Assembly (NCBI RefSeq): GCF_019429625.1
Contig: NZ_JAHXRW010000004.1
Coordinates: 62,001-126,000, forward strand
Reading direction: 5' to 3'
DNA length: 64,000 nucleotides
Source of the DNA: Celeribacter sp. PS-C1
GTDB taxonomy: Bacteria > Pseudomonadota > Alphaproteobacteria > Rhodobacterales > Rhodobacteraceae
Shown in pieces: positions 35,617 to 47,141 of the stretch (the stretch's first letter is position 1; each line of letters opens with the position of its first letter). The position numbers and the translations under genes are program-made. The notes beneath the pieces were generated by a model, which saw only the letters and a list, made by a program, of their open reading frames with translations, ran no database searches and was not told the DNA's origin.

Positions 35617-38280
35617 TTATCCTTTCAACAGGGTTTCTGCGGCAGCAATCGCGGCATCGGCACCGGAGAAGTCCTTGCCCCCGCCCTGCGCCATATCCGG
35701 ACGGCCGCCGCCGCCTTTGCCGCCGACCGCAGGCACAGCGGCCTTGAGCACATCCACGGCGGAGACTTTGTCGGTCAGGTCGTCGGTCACGCCACAGGCG
35801 ACCGCCACTTTGCCGTCCTCTTCGGCGATCAACAGGATCACGCCGGAGACGAGGTTGTTTTTATGCGCATCGATCAAGCCGCGCAGGTCCTTGCCGGAAA
35901 CGCCTTGCAGCGCTTGCGCGAGGAACGGGATGCCGTTCACATCCTGCGCCTCGGCGCCGCCTTTGGCGCCGCCGCCCATGCCACCACCAAGTGCAATTTG
36001 CTGCTTGAGATTGGCGACTTCCTGTTCGAGGCGCTTGCGCTCATCCGACAGGGATTTCACGCGCTCCACGACCTCGGAGACCGGGGTTTTGAGCAGCGCC
36101 GCGATCTCGCCCGCGCGGTGCGCTTCGGTCTCTAGATGCGCCAAAGCCGCCTGGCCAGTCAGGGCCTCGATCCGGCGCACACCGGCCGACGACGCGCTGT
36201 CGCCGAGGATCACACAAAGGCCGATGTCGCCCGTGCGTTTGACATGGGTGCCGCCGCAAAGCTCGATGGAATAGGTCTTGCCATCGGTGCCCTTGCCGGT
36301 GTCCGCCGTGCCCATGGAAACCACGCGCACCTCTTCGCCATATTTCTCGCCGAAAAGCGCCTGCGCGCCCAAAGCACGTGCGTCATCGGGCGTCATGATC
36401 CGGGTTTCGACGCTCGTGTTTTGGCGGATGTAGAGGTTGATGTCGGATTCGACCTTGGCGATTTCCTCGGCGCTGAGCGCCTTTGCGTGCGAGAAGTCGA
36501 AGCGCAGACGATCCGGCGCGTTCAGCGACCCGCGCTGTGCGACGTGATCGCCCAGAGCTTCGCGCAGCGCCTCGTGCAAAAGGTGCGTCGCGGAGTGGTT
36601 GGCGCGGATGGCGCTCCGGCGGGCGTGATCGACCTCGAGCGCGGCAGGGGCGCCAACTTTGATCTCGCCGGTCTCGATGGTGGCGAAATGGATAAAGACA
36701 CCCGCGACCTTTTTCGTGTCGGTCACTTTGGCGATGGATTTTTCCACGCGGATCACGCCGCTGTCGCCGACCTGACCGCCGGACTCGCCATAGAACGGCG
36801 TCTGGTTGACCACGATTTGCACCGTGTCGCCCTCTTTGACGCTGTCCACGCGCGCGCCGTCTTTGACGAGCGCCACGACTTCGCCCTCGGCCTTCTCGGT
36901 GTCATAACCTAGGAATTCCGTGGTGCCTTTGTCCTCGGCGATGTCGTACCAGACAGTCGCATCCGCCGCTTCGCCGGAGCCGGCCCAAGCCGCACGTGCC
37001 TTGGCTTTTTGTTCGGCCATGGCGCTATCGAAGCCGGAGGTGTCGACCTCCACGCCTTTTTCGCGCAGCGCATCCTGTGTCAGATCGAGCGGGAAACCGT
37101 AGGTGTCATAAAGCTTGAACGCCGCCTCGCCCGGAAGCTTTTCGCCCTCAGGCAGGTCCACAAGCTCGTCTTCCAAAAGTTTCAGACCGCGATCCAGCGT
37201 CTGGATGAAACGGGTTTCTTCGAGCTTCAGCGTCTCTTCGATCATCGCCTGACCGATGCGCAGCTCCGGATAGGCGTCGCCCATCTGGCGCACCAGTTCC
37301 GGCACGAGTTTGTGCATGATCGGGTCCTTCGCCCCCAAGAGGTGCGCATGACGCATCGCGCGGCGCATGATCCGGCGCAGCACATAGCCCCGGCCCTCAT
37401 TCGACGGCATCACGCCATCGGCGATGAGGAAAGAGGTCGAGCGCAGGTGGTCCGCGATCACCCGGTGGTGCACGTTCTTGTCACCATAGGGATCGACGGA
37501 GGTCGCATGCGCAGAGGCCTCGATCAGCGCGCGCATCATGTCGGTGTCGTAGTTGTCGTGCGAGCCCTGCAAGAGCGCCGAAATCCGCTCAAGCCCCATG
37601 CCGGTGTCGATCGACTGCATGTCGAGATCGGTCATTGTGCCATCGGCGAATTTCTCGTTCTGCATGAACACGAGGTTCCAGATCTCGATAAAACGATCCC
37701 CGTCCTCTTCCGGGCTGCCCGGAGGGCCGCCCCAGATGTGATCGCCGTGATCGTAGAAAATCTCGGTGCAGGGACCACAAGGCCCGGTGTCGCCCATCTG
37801 CCAGAAGTTGTCAGAGGTGGCGATGCGGATGATCCGATCCTCCGGCACGCCGACCTTTTTCCAAATCTCGAACGCTTCGTCATCGGTGTGATAGACGGTG
37901 GTGTAAAGCTTGTCCTTCGGGATGTCGAAATCGCGGGTGATCAGCTCCCAGGCAAAGGGGATCGCCTCATGTTTGAAGTAATCGCCAAAGGAAAAGTTGC
38001 CGAGCATTTCAAAGAACGTGTGGTGCCGCGCTGTGTAGCCGACGTTGTCCAGATCGTTGTGCTTGCCGCCTGCGCGCACACATTTCTGCGCCGTGGTGGC
38101 CCGCACGTAATCGCGTTTTTCCAGCCCGGTGAAGCAGTTCTTGAACTGCACCATGCCGGAGTTGGTGAACATCAGGGTCGGGTCGTTGCGCGGCACAAGC
38201 GGCGAGCTGTCCACGACGGTGTGACCGTTGCGTTCAAAATAGTTGAGAAAGGTAGAGCGGATGTCGTTCACGCTGGGCAT
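35617..38280 (-). CDS. alaS: Alanyl-tRNA synthetase
   Basis: An 887-residue class II synthetase that charges tRNA-Ala. N-terminal catalytic domain ([20 protein letters not shown] motif near residue 6; [17 protein letters not shown]), then the tRNA-recognition region, the editing domain with [13 protein letters not shown] near 565 and the CGGTHV motif near 670, and the C-Ala domain. I start at ATG 38280 with AAGGA before it; an ATG 12 codons upstream is less likely. A DUF1330 gene follows in the same operon; recA lies just upstream with its own terminator between. Confidence 0.98.
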   Translation of the reverse strand: MPSVNDIRSTFLNYFERNGHTVVDSSPLVPRNDPTLMFTNSGMVQFKNCFTGLEKRDYVRATTAQKCVRAGGKHNDLDNVGYTARHHTFFEMLGNFSFGDYFKHEAIPFAWELITRDFDIPKDKLYTTVYHTDDEAFEIWKKVGVPEDRIIRIATSDNFWQMGDTGPCGPCTEIFYDHGDHIWGGPPGSPEEDGDRFIEIWNLVFMQNEKFADGTMTDLDMQSIDTGMGLERISALLQGSHDNYDTDMMRALIEASAHATSVDPYGDKNVHHRVIADHLRSTSFLIADGVMPSNEGRGYVLRRIMRRAMRHAHLLGAKDPIMHKLVPELVRQMGDAYPELRIGQAMIEETLKLEETRFIQTLDRGLKLLEDELVDLPEGEKLPGEAAFKLYDTYGFPLDLTQDALREKGVEVDTSGFDSAMAEQKAKARAAWAGSGEAADATVWYDIAEDKGTTEFLGYDTEKAEGEVVALVKDGARVDSVKEGDTVQIVVNQTPFYGESGGQVGDSGVIRVEKSIAKVTDTKKVAGVFIHFATIETGEIKVGAPAALEVDHARRSAIRANHSATHLLHEALREALGDHVAQRGSLNAPDRLRFDFSHAKALSAEEIAKVESDINLYIRQNTSVETRIMTPDDARALGAQALFGEKYGEEVRVVSMGTADTGKGTDGKTYSIELCGGTHVKRTGDIGLCVILGDSASSAGVRRIEALTGQAALAHLETEAHRAGEIAALLKTPVSEVVERVKSLSDERKRLEQEVANLKQQIALGGGMGGGAKGGAEAQDVNGIPFLAQALQGVSGKDLRGLIDAHKNNLVSGVILLIAEEDGKVAVACGVTDDLTDKVSAVDVLKAAVPAVGGKGGGGRPDMAQGGGKDFSGADAAIAAAETLLKG

Positions 38281-38362
38281 GTGGGGCGCGTCCTTGCGGG
38301 TTTTCTTGGCATTCAAGCCGGTTTACCGTCCTCGCGCGAGGCTGTCCATAACGCGCGACAGC

Positions 38363-38390
38363 AAAAAGGGCCGAAACGCGTCGGCCCTTT
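38363..38390 (-). terminator. Terminator after recA
   Basis: On the minus strand AAAGGGCCGA, a 6-base loop, TCGGCCCTTT and a T run follow the recA stop by about 30 bp. Confidence 0.88.
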
Positions 38391-38418
38391 GCTTTAATAT
38401 TTGACTGTCGGGAGGAAC

Positions 38419-39501
38419 TCACTCGTCGTCGAGCAGATCGTCCTTCTCGAAATCATCGCCGAGATCGAAATCAAGACCGTGGGCTGCACGGATTTTATCC
38501 TCGATCTCAAGCGCGACCTGCGGGTTGTCCTTGAGATAGCGTTTCGCATTCTCACGGCCCTGCCCCACGCGCTCATCGCCATAGGAGAACCAGGCGCCGG
38601 ATTTGTCCACGACACCGGCCTTGACGCCGAGGTCCAGAAGCTCACCGGTTTTAGAGATGCCTTCGCCATACATGATGTCGAATTCCACCTGTTTGAACGG
38701 CGGCGCGACTTTGTTTTTCACCACTTTCACGCGGGTCTCGGAGCCGACCACCTCGTCCCGATCCTTGATCGCGCCGATGCGGCGAATATCAAGCCGCACG
38801 GAGGAGTAGAATTTCAACGCGTTGCCGCCGGTGGTGGTTTCGGGCGAGCCGAACATCACACCAATTTTCATACGGATCTGGTTGATGAAGATCACGGTGC
38901 ATTTCGAGCGGCTGATCGACCCGGTCAGCTTGCGCATCGCCTGAGACATCAGACGGGCCTGCACACCAACTGAGCTGTCGCCCATGTCGCCTTCCAATTC
39001 GGATTTGGGCGTGAGCGCCGCCACCGAGTCGACCACAACAAGGCTCACGGCCCCGGACCGAACGAGAGTGTCCACGATTTCAAGCGCTTGCTCGCCGGTG
39101 TCAGGCTGGGAAATCAGCAACTCATCGAGATCGACGCCAAGTTTTTTCGCATAGATCGGGTCAAGCGCGTGCTCGGCATCCACAAAGGCACAAACGCCGC
39201 CTTTTTTCTGTTCTTCGGCGACACAATGCAGGGTCAGCGTGGTTTTACCCGACGACTCAGGGCCGTAAATCTCGATGATCCGACCCTTCGGAATGCCGCC
39301 GATGCCGAGCGCGATGTCGAGGCCCAAAGAGCCCGTCGAGGTTGCCTCGATTTCCTGCACCGGGTTGTCGGCGCCCAGTTTCATGATCGAGCCTTTGCCA
39401 AATTGCCGCTCGATCTGGGCCAGCGCGCTGTCGAGCGCCTTTTGCTTGTCCCCGTTCTGTTTACCGTCGTTCTTTGCCATATCTTTGGTCGCCGTTGCCA
39501 T
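38419..39501 (-). CDS. recA: Recombinase A
   Basis: A 360-residue DNA strand-exchange protein and LexA co-protease. Walker [10 protein letters not shown] near residue 77, Walker [16 protein letters not shown], and an acidic C-terminal tail ([15 protein letters not shown]). AAGGA lies before ATG 39501. A GTTC-N7-GTTC LexA-type box is centred about 96 bp upstream, so SOS induction is expected. The order cckA-recA-alaS is on one strand but each gene appears to have its own transcript. Confidence 0.98.
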   Translation of the reverse strand: MATATKDMAKNDGKQNGDKQKALDSALAQIERQFGKGSIMKLGADNPVQEIEATSTGSLGLDIALGIGGIPKGRIIEIYGPESSGKTTLTLHCVAEEQKKGGVCAFVDAEHALDPIYAKKLGVDLDELLISQPDTGEQALEIVDTLVRSGAVSLVVVDSVAALTPKSELEGDMGDSSVGVQARLMSQAMRKLTGSISRSKCTVIFINQIRMKIGVMFGSPETTTGGNALKFYSSVRLDIRRIGAIKDRDEVVGSETRVKVVKNKVAPPFKQVEFDIMYGEGISKTGELLDLGVKAGVVDKSGAWFSYGDERVGQGRENAKRYLKDNPQVALEIEDKIRAAHGLDFDLGDDFEKDDLLDDE

Positions 39502-39589
39502 CTGTTTAATTCCTTATTTCACACCCGTTCCACAGCGTCCATCGTACAATCTGTAGCGCGCTTGGGCCGGGGTCCTATTCGGAGCTCGT

Positions 39590-39604
39590 GTTCGCCTCTT
39601 GTTC
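39590..39604. promoter_or_regulatory. Alphaproteobacterial SOS (LexA) box
   Basis: GTTCGCCTCTTGTTC is a perfect GTTC-N7-GTTC direct repeat, the LexA operator type of alphaproteobacteria, 89 bp before the recA ATG. Confidence 0.8.
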
Positions 39605-39738
39605 TCATTTATCTTTATGAGCACAAAAAGAGAACATTTCAACTTAAATTTCTGAAAATCACTGTGAGGCCAGATTGGTTAACGAATGGTAGCGAAAATG
39701 CGGCGACACGAAATTATTTTCGATGGCCGCCGTGTCAC

Positions 39739-42033
39739 TCAGTGAAACTGCGCCTGCACCGTCGCGGTCAGCTCGGACAGAGAGAACGGCTTTGGGAGGA
39801 AAGTCGAATTCGGAATGCGCGATTGCTGCTCAGAAAAATGATCCTCCGCATAGCCCGAGACAAAGACCACCTTAACCCCCGGACGCTCTTTGAGCGCTTC
39901 GGACACCCAACTTGGCCCATCCATCCCCGGCATGATCACGTCGGATACGAACACGTCGATGTGCAGGCTGCCATCTTCGAGCGTTTCCAACGCCTCCTCG
40001 GCATTCTCCGCCTCGATCACGGTATAACCACGCAGGCGCAGCGCGCGCGAGGCAAAGGCGCGCACGGGCGCCTCATCCTCGACCAGAAGGATCACGCCAG
40101 AGCCCCGCACCGCCTGCGTCGCGACATCAGGCAACGGTTTGCTCGCCGCCTCAACCACAGCCTCAGCACGGGCCGTATGCGCCGGGAGATAGATGGTGAA
40201 GGCCGTGCCGGAACCCACGACACTATCGACAAAGATAAAGCCACCCGTCTGTTTGATGATGCCATAAACCGTCGAGAGGCCCAGCCCCGTGCCCTCGCCC
40301 GTGCGTTTCGTCGTGTAGAACGGCTCGAAGACTTTCTGGAGCCGCTCGGGCGGAATGCCCACCCCCTGATCGGACACGGTCACCATCACATATTCGCCCG
40401 CAGGAAGCGTCGCGCGGTCGCGCATGAACCCTTCGCGCAGAACCTCGTTGCGAGTCTCTACCTTGATCTCGCCCCCTGACGGCATCGCGTCGCGGGCGTT
40501 CACCACGAGGTTCATGATCACTTGCTCAAGCTGACGCTTGTCCACCCGGATCGGCAAAAGCCCCGCGTCGTGATTAAGGGTCAGGGCGACCTTTTCGCCG
40601 ACAAGGCGGTTCAACAAATGGGTCAGATCAGACAGCGTGTCGCGCAGGTCGATGACCTCGGGTTTGAGCGTCTGTTTGCGCGAAAATGCCAAAAGCTGGC
40701 CAACGAGTGAGGCGGCGCGGTTAGCGTTTTGATGGATCTGCACGAGATCGCTATAATCCGGATCCGCCTTGTCGTGACGCAACAACAAAAGATCGCAATG
40801 CCCTGAAATTGCGGTCAAAAGGTTATTGAAGTCATGTGCCACGCCACCTGCGAGCTGACCGATGGCCTGCATTTTCTGACTTTGAACGAATTGCGCCTCA
40901 AGCGATTTCAATTCGGTCGCATCCGACAGCACCGCGATGAGTTCAATGTGTCCTTTTTGTCCCTCGACGCGATTAAGGGTAATCTGCAAAAACGTATCAT
41001 TCTGGGGCCGCGAGGCCCGCACGAACTCAGGTTTGCGCGCCCGCCCCATGGCGACGTCGGTGACCCAATCCTGTACTGGACGTCCGAGCCCCTCTACCAG
41101 ATCGCTCAGGCTCAATTGATCGTGCGTCGGGATCGACAAAAGCTCACGCGAGTGCCGGTTCGACTGCAAAATCCGCCCGTCGACCGCCACCTTTAAAAGC
41201 GCGACAGGAAGCGCATCAAACGCGTCCCATTCGCCGACATTCGGCGTCGTTTCCGGCAGGAAATACAATTCCTTACGCCCCGACTCTCCACTTTGAAACT
41301 GGGCGACACGAGCATAGACACGGCCCTCGACCCCGGCCAAAACATGGACATCGCCCGGACGGATCGGCAGATCGGTGATCATCCGGTCCAGCGCCTTTTC
41401 GCGATGACCGATCAAGCGACGCAAAGGTTCGTTCATATAGAGAATGGTGTTATTCTTGCTCAAGGTCAGCATCGGCAAGGAAATGGCATCACCATCAAGC
41501 GCACCGCCCCGCTCCGCCATATCTTCGAGCCGCCATAGAAAGCCGTCTTCGCCAATCAAATGCACCGCAAGTCGCATATGGCCATGGCGCATCACCACGT
41601 CTTCGCGGGCCGCGCCTTTCGCGAGCGCGCGCGACTGTAGGCGGCTGAGGGTGGCGGCCGGGGCGGCAAAGAGGTCTTCGAGTGCTGCCAGCAAGGTCTC
41701 TCCCCCGCGCCCCCCGAACCGCGCAACAGCGGCTCGGTTTTCATAGCCGATCACACCGTTCAAATCCGTCGTGAAAGACGGCGCAGCATCATTGGCAACA
41801 AAGGCGGACAGAGCCGCATAAAGCCTGCGCTGCATCCGTTTCTGACGATTGCTCAGCAGTGTCACGAGAAGTGCGGCCCAAAGCAACACCGCCCCCACGG
41901 CGAAAGCCATAACGCCAAGTCGCGGCAAGGGGATCACCAACGCACTCCCGCATAACACAGCCCCGCCCAAGGCGATCGCCAAACTATAGGGTGCCAGCCG
42001 TCCGGCCTGTTTCGACAATGGGCCTGCGGTCAT
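39739..42033 (-). CDS. cckA: Hybrid histidine kinase CckA
   Basis: A membrane-bound kinase/phosphatase that starts the CckA-ChpT-CtrA phosphorelay. About 764 residues: two N-terminal transmembrane helices (about 12-62), a PAS-containing sensory region (about 80-375), the H-box GGVAHDFNNLLTAISGHCD with His near 398, a catalytic domain (NLVVNARDAMPSGG; GTGLGLSTVYGI), and a C-terminal receiver with the phospho-Asp in VSDVIMPGMDG near 696. The start is uncertain: ATG 42033 has no good ribosome binding site, and GTG 42045 or the frame up to 42084 are alternatives. A perfect CtrA-type box lies about 150 bp upstream. Confidence 0.93.
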   Translation of the reverse strand: MTAGPLSKQAGRLAPYSLAIALGGAVLCGSALVIPLPRLGVMAFAVGAVLLWAALLVTLLSNRQKRMQRRLYAALSAFVANDAAPSFTTDLNGVIGYENRAAVARFGGRGGETLLAALEDLFAAPAATLSRLQSRALAKGAAREDVVMRHGHMRLAVHLIGEDGFLWRLEDMAERGGALDGDAISLPMLTLSKNNTILYMNEPLRRLIGHREKALDRMITDLPIRPGDVHVLAGVEGRVYARVAQFQSGESGRKELYFLPETTPNVGEWDAFDALPVALLKVAVDGRILQSNRHSRELLSIPTHDQLSLSDLVEGLGRPVQDWVTDVAMGRARKPEFVRASRPQNDTFLQITLNRVEGQKGHIELIAVLSDATELKSLEAQFVQSQKMQAIGQLAGGVAHDFNNLLTAISGHCDLLLLRHDKADPDYSDLVQIHQNANRAASLVGQLLAFSRKQTLKPEVIDLRDTLSDLTHLLNRLVGEKVALTLNHDAGLLPIRVDKRQLEQVIMNLVVNARDAMPSGGEIKVETRNEVLREGFMRDRATLPAGEYVMVTVSDQGVGIPPERLQKVFEPFYTTKRTGEGTGLGLSTVYGIIKQTGGFIFVDSVVGSGTAFTIYLPAHTARAEAVVEAASKPLPDVATQAVRGSGVILLVEDEAPVRAFASRALRLRGYTVIEAENAEEALETLEDGSLHIDVFVSDVIMPGMDGPSWVSEALKERPGVKVVFVSGYAEDHFSEQQSRIPNSTFLPKPFSLSELTATVQAQFH

Positions 42034-42180
42034 CGTGGTTTGCACACGGTCCCCCTTGACTATGCGTCTGTGCTGCCGTTGCAATCCGGCATGTCTCGTT
42101 CATGGCCCGACCCAGCCGTCGGGAAAAATCAGAGAATTCGAAAGAACCCTTTGTTCAGATCGAGTTTTAAAGCGGTTTGG

Positions 42181-42195
42181 TTAATGTGCTTTTAA
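42181..42195. promoter_or_regulatory. CtrA-type binding box upstream of cckA
   Basis: TTAATGTGCTTTTAA is a perfect TTAA-N7-TTAA, the full CtrA consensus, about 150 bp before the cckA start. Binding is inferred. Confidence 0.6.
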
Positions 42196-42207
42196 GGCCC
42201 GATCCCT

Positions 42208-42225
42208 TTCACGTTAGAACGTGAA
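42208..42225. promoter_or_regulatory. 18-bp palindrome between rsmB and cckA
   Basis: TTCACGTT-AG-AACGTGAA has perfect 8-bp arms, 13 bp from the CtrA-type box. There is no T run, so it looks more like an operator than a terminator. Confidence 0.5.
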
Positions 42226-42285
42226 GAGCTACCGGTAAAGTTGTATTGTTGGATTATTTTTCTCCCTTCGGGAGTCGAAACAGTC

Positions 42286-43467
42286 TCAACTCTGGCGTCG
42301 AAGAACCGCATAAAAGAACCCATCTCCGCCCTCGAGAGGGCTCAACAAGCGCTGTTTTTCAAGGAAAAACTCTAAATTTCGCGCAAGGAAGGCCGCGATT
42401 TGTCCGGCGTTTTCCATCTCAAAAAGAGAACAGGTCGCATAGGCGAGGCATCCACCGGGACGCACCAAAGTCGCAACCTCATCAAGAATATCGGATTGGA
42501 TCGCGCCCAGATGGGAGAGCCGCGTGGGCGTCAGCGCCCATTTGCCTTGCGGACTACGGGAAAAGGCGCCCGACCCGGAACAGGGCACATCGCAGAGCAC
42601 CAGATCGTAGTTTGAGGCAAGCTCAGATTTGCGCGCCGTGGTGATCTTAAGCCCTGCACGCCCGGCCCGCGCCGCGATGTCCTGCATCCTCGCCGGATCG
42701 ACGTCGTGTGCGGTCAGAGTGAGCTTGGCCTGCGCGCCCATGGCGAGAGATTTTCCGCCCCCGCCCGCGCAATAATCCAGAACCGACATGCCGTCTTCGA
42801 GCGGCAGCGCGTCGATGATCGCCTGAGAGCCTGCGTCCTGAAGCTCGACAAGGCCTGTCAGGTAAGCCTGTGAGCGGGCCACGGCACGGGCACCCTTGGT
42901 CACTTTCAGCGCAGTTTCCGAGAGCGGATGCGGCACCGCCTCAATGTCATCATTGGCCAAATGCTCCAACGCATGGCCCAGCGTCGATTTCGCGGCATTG
43001 ACCCGCAAGAACACATCAGAGCGCTGACGCATCCCCGCCAGCACCTCTTCCATCTTCTCACCAAGCGTCTCTTTGTAAAGCGGCAAAAGCCAGTCCGGGC
43101 AATCGAGACGCACACCCACAGGCGCATCCTCCAGCGCAGGGGCCGCCGCGCGTTCATCGTCGGTCAAGGGACGCGGCGCAAAGCGGTCCTCACAAAACAA
43201 CGTGTCGGGATCGGTGCCCGCAGCGCGCAGAGCGCCGATCATCACCTGACGCGCGGAAGGCCGTCCCTGCCCGGCACCGCCCAACCAGCCATAAGACCGC
43301 AGGCACCGGATCGCATCGAAGACCAGATCGCGGATCGCGGCTCGGTCTTTCGAGCCCGCAAAGCGATGCCCGCGCGCCCAGGTGGTCAAAACGCGTTCGG
43401 CATTCTCGCCGATCAGCACATCGTCGAGAATCTCTATGGCGGCGGAAAGGCGAGCAGCGGGTGTCAT
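42286..43467 (-). CDS. rsmB: 16S rRNA m5C methyltransferase, RsmB family
   Basis: A 393-residue RNA cytosine-5 methyltransferase. The N-terminal NusB-like region (about 1-120) precedes the Rossmann domain with the SAM loop DYCAGGGGKSLAM near 220, catalytic motif DVPCSGSGAFSR near 287 and the second cysteine in YATCSLFEMEN near 340. The family methylates C967 of 16S rRNA in E. coli. I start at ATG 43467; 12 further codons upstream are open. It follows guaB, separated by a terminator. Confidence 0.92.
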   Translation of the reverse strand: MTPAARLSAAIEILDDVLIGENAERVLTTWARGHRFAGSKDRAAIRDLVFDAIRCLRSYGWLGGAGQGRPSARQVMIGALRAAGTDPDTLFCEDRFAPRPLTDDERAAAPALEDAPVGVRLDCPDWLLPLYKETLGEKMEEVLAGMRQRSDVFLRVNAAKSTLGHALEHLANDDIEAVPHPLSETALKVTKGARAVARSQAYLTGLVELQDAGSQAIIDALPLEDGMSVLDYCAGGGGKSLAMGAQAKLTLTAHDVDPARMQDIAARAGRAGLKITTARKSELASNYDLVLCDVPCSGSGAFSRSPQGKWALTPTRLSHLGAIQSDILDEVATLVRPGGCLAYATCSLFEMENAGQIAAFLARNLEFFLEKQRLLSPLEGGDGFFYAVLRRQS

Positions 43468-43494
43468 GTGTTCAGCAAAAACAGGGTCTGTTGC

Positions 43495-43527
43495 AAAAAG
43501 CAACGGCGACCGGAGGCCGCCGTCGTT
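43495..43527 (-). terminator. Terminator after guaB
   Basis: On the minus strand a stem ACGGCGGCC/GGTCGCCGT (one mismatch) about 25 bp after the guaB stop is followed by GCTTTTT. Confidence 0.7.
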
Positions 43528-43548
43528 GTTTCATCCAAACGGGTCGGC

Positions 43549-45036
<1,488 letters not shown>

Positions 45037-45162
45037 CTATTGCATGGATGTCCCACAATGGAAAGGGCGTTTTGTGGGTTTCATCGAGATGTCACGCAAG
45101 ATTTAGGGCCGCGCTCTTAGGAGAGGTGGCCCTATTTTGAGTATTTTTGCCAAGAAGAAAGC

Positions 45163-46164
45163 TCAAACCGTCGCGGCATTGGTGGATTTGGCCAGTTTGC
45201 CGCGGGTCCAGAGCTGCATGATTTTCACGGCAATATAGGTGATCACCAGCGTTGCGGCGACGAGTTCTAGTCCACCGATGAGGCGAAACGGCATCGGTTG
45301 CAGCGTGGCGGCCGCGAACATCAGATTGGCGAAGGCCGCGAGTGGAAAGGTGAAAGCGCCCCAGAGCGCGGAGAAGTCGCCCTTTGTCAGGTAGCGGATC
45401 CCGGCGAGATAGACGATCAGCGCGGTCACCCCGACCCAGGCGAAGGCCACCGCAAGCGTCGTATAGCCCAAAAGCGTGGCGACGATGCCGAAAAGCGCCA
45501 CAGGAGCGACATGGATCGCCAAAAGCGGACGCAGCGGCGGCGGCACATCGGCGCGGGCGAATTGCATCGCGGAAATGATCCAGACGGCGGCTGCAATCGG
45601 CAGGGTCGTTGTGAAGATGATCTGCGACAAGCCGGTCCAGCCCAGCGGGACAGCCGCCAGAGGGGCGATGATGAAGCCGACGAAAGACAGATGCCACACC
45701 GGGGTGACGCGGCGCTGTTCGGCAGGACCGCGCATCATCCCGACAATAATCGCGAAGGCAACAAAGGCATGGCCGACGAGGGCGAGAGTCAGCACGGCTT
45801 TTGCAAAGACAACGCTATAGGGCACCATGGTGGCGGCGAAGAGAAAGCCCGAGGCAGTCATGGCGGAGAGACCAGCGCGGCCCGGCAGGATTTTGACATC
45901 CTCGAAGATGACCCCAAAACGGCGGGCCATTTTGGCCAGATAGGCCACGACCGCAAAAATGTAGAGCAAGGAGACAGCGCCCAAGATCATTTCCCCGATC
46001 CAGTTGGGCGCAGACGGCAAGAGGTTCCCCGCCTGACGCCACGCGAGCCCCATCCCCAAAAGCCCCAAGATCGGCGGAAAGATCGCCGGCGGCGTGGCGC
46101 GCCAGAGGCCTTGCGGCGGCGCGTTGAAGGGTTTGGGCATGATGCGGGGCGGTGTTTGTGACAT
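45163..46164 (-). CDS. TDT family transporter (TehA/SLAC1-like)
   Basis: A 333-residue inner-membrane protein with about ten hydrophobic helices. The layout (WRATPPAIFPPILGLLGMGLAW at the start, TPVWHLSFVGFIIAPLAAVP in the middle) matches the tellurite-resistance/dicarboxylate transporter family, which includes TehA channels and anion transporters. The substrate is unknown; tellurite export is not implied. ATG 46164 is chosen over a TTG two codons earlier. 162 bp separate it from guaB, with no clear terminator. Confidence 0.87.
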   Translation of the reverse strand: MSQTPPRIMPKPFNAPPQGLWRATPPAIFPPILGLLGMGLAWRQAGNLLPSAPNWIGEMILGAVSLLYIFAVVAYLAKMARRFGVIFEDVKILPGRAGLSAMTASGFLFAATMVPYSVVFAKAVLTLALVGHAFVAFAIIVGMMRGPAEQRRVTPVWHLSFVGFIIAPLAAVPLGWTGLSQIIFTTTLPIAAAVWIISAMQFARADVPPPLRPLLAIHVAPVALFGIVATLLGYTTLAVAFAWVGVTALIVYLAGIRYLTKGDFSALWGAFTFPLAAFANLMFAAATLQPMPFRLIGGLELVAATLVITYIAVKIMQLWTRGKLAKSTNAATV

Positions 46165-46344
46165 TCTCAAGGGCCTTTCGCGCTCATATTGCGTCGCTTG
46201 AATATCATTCGTGACGCATTCATAAAAGACATTCTAGCACCCTGCCCCGCGCCGCAATGTCGCGTCAGTGGGAAACCTAGCCAGCCTGTCGATCTTCGCT
46301 TAATCTGGTGTCACTGGTTCAAGAGTTTTCCGGAGATATTTCGT

Positions 46345-47082
46345 ATGGCTGCCGCCACTAAACAAAGGCTTCTCGCCGTTTTAATCGATGCCGACAATGT
46401 TTCTGCCAAACATGCAGAAGCCATCTTCGAAGAAATCGCTGCATTCGGCGAAGCCAGTGTACGCCGCATTTACGGTGATTTCAGTGGCGGCGCGATACAA
46501 GGGTGGACAAAAGACAAACTCGCCGAACACGCAATTATTCCACGGCAACAATTTGCGAACACCACGAAAAAGAACGCCTCTGACATCGCCTTGGTTATTG
46601 ATGCAATGGACCTGCTGCACACGGGCCGATTTAACGGGTTTGTCCTGATTTCTTCCGACAGTGATTTCACGAGCCTCGCGAGTCGCGTCCGCGAGCAAGG
46701 TATGGATGCAATCGGCATGGGACTCCAAAAAACGCCCGTGTCTTTCCGCAATGCCTGTAACCGCTTCATCTATCTCGAAAACTTAGAGAACGATGAGAAA
46801 GCTCCCAAGATCAGTCCGGATAAGAAGAATGTAACTGCGCCGGCAACGAAAAAGAAACTTCCCAGCCCCAAAAAACTTATCGAAACTGCAATGGACGCAA
46901 TTGATCAAGAAGACGATTGGTATCTTATCCAACAGGTCCACGAGAAACTGCGCTCAGCCAGACCCGACTTTGACCCAAGGAGTTATGGGCACAAGAAAAT
47001 GGTTTCCTTGGTCGATCACCTGAATGGGTTTGAAACGAAACGCAATCAGAACAACCAGCCGATCATGCGTAAAACCGGGTGA
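46345..47082 (+). CDS. NYN domain protein with C-terminal OST-HTH/LOTUS-like domain
   Basis: A 245-residue protein. The N-terminal NYN (PIN-like) RNase domain has its acidic residues in VLIDADNVS near 15, SDIALVIDAMDLL near 92 and LISSDSDFTSLASRVRE near 115. A Lys-rich linker (about 155-175) leads to a C-terminal domain (KKLIETAMDAIDQEDDWYLI ... YGHKKMVSLVDHL) like OST-HTH/LOTUS RNA-binding modules. It is probably an RNase acting on structured RNA. GGAG precedes ATG 46345; the frame open from 46189 is not supported. Its GC content is visibly lower than that of its neighbours. Confidence 0.88.
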   Translation: MAAATKQRLLAVLIDADNVSAKHAEAIFEEIAAFGEASVRRIYGDFSGGAIQGWTKDKLAEHAIIPRQQFANTTKKNASDIALVIDAMDLLHTGRFNGFVLISSDSDFTSLASRVREQGMDAIGMGLQKTPVSFRNACNRFIYLENLENDEKAPKISPDKKNVTAPATKKKLPSPKKLIETAMDAIDQEDDWYLIQQVHEKLRSARPDFDPRSYGHKKMVSLVDHLNGFETKRNQNNQPIMRKTG

Positions 47083-47141
47083 GCGCCGGATGCAGCGGCC
47101 CCACCCGAAGGCGGTTTCCATCTAACGCGGATGCGTTCAAT

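Noticed and set aside
37009-38397. A 462-codon open frame on the plus strand
   Set aside because: Antisense to alaS; composition is typical of a shadow frame.
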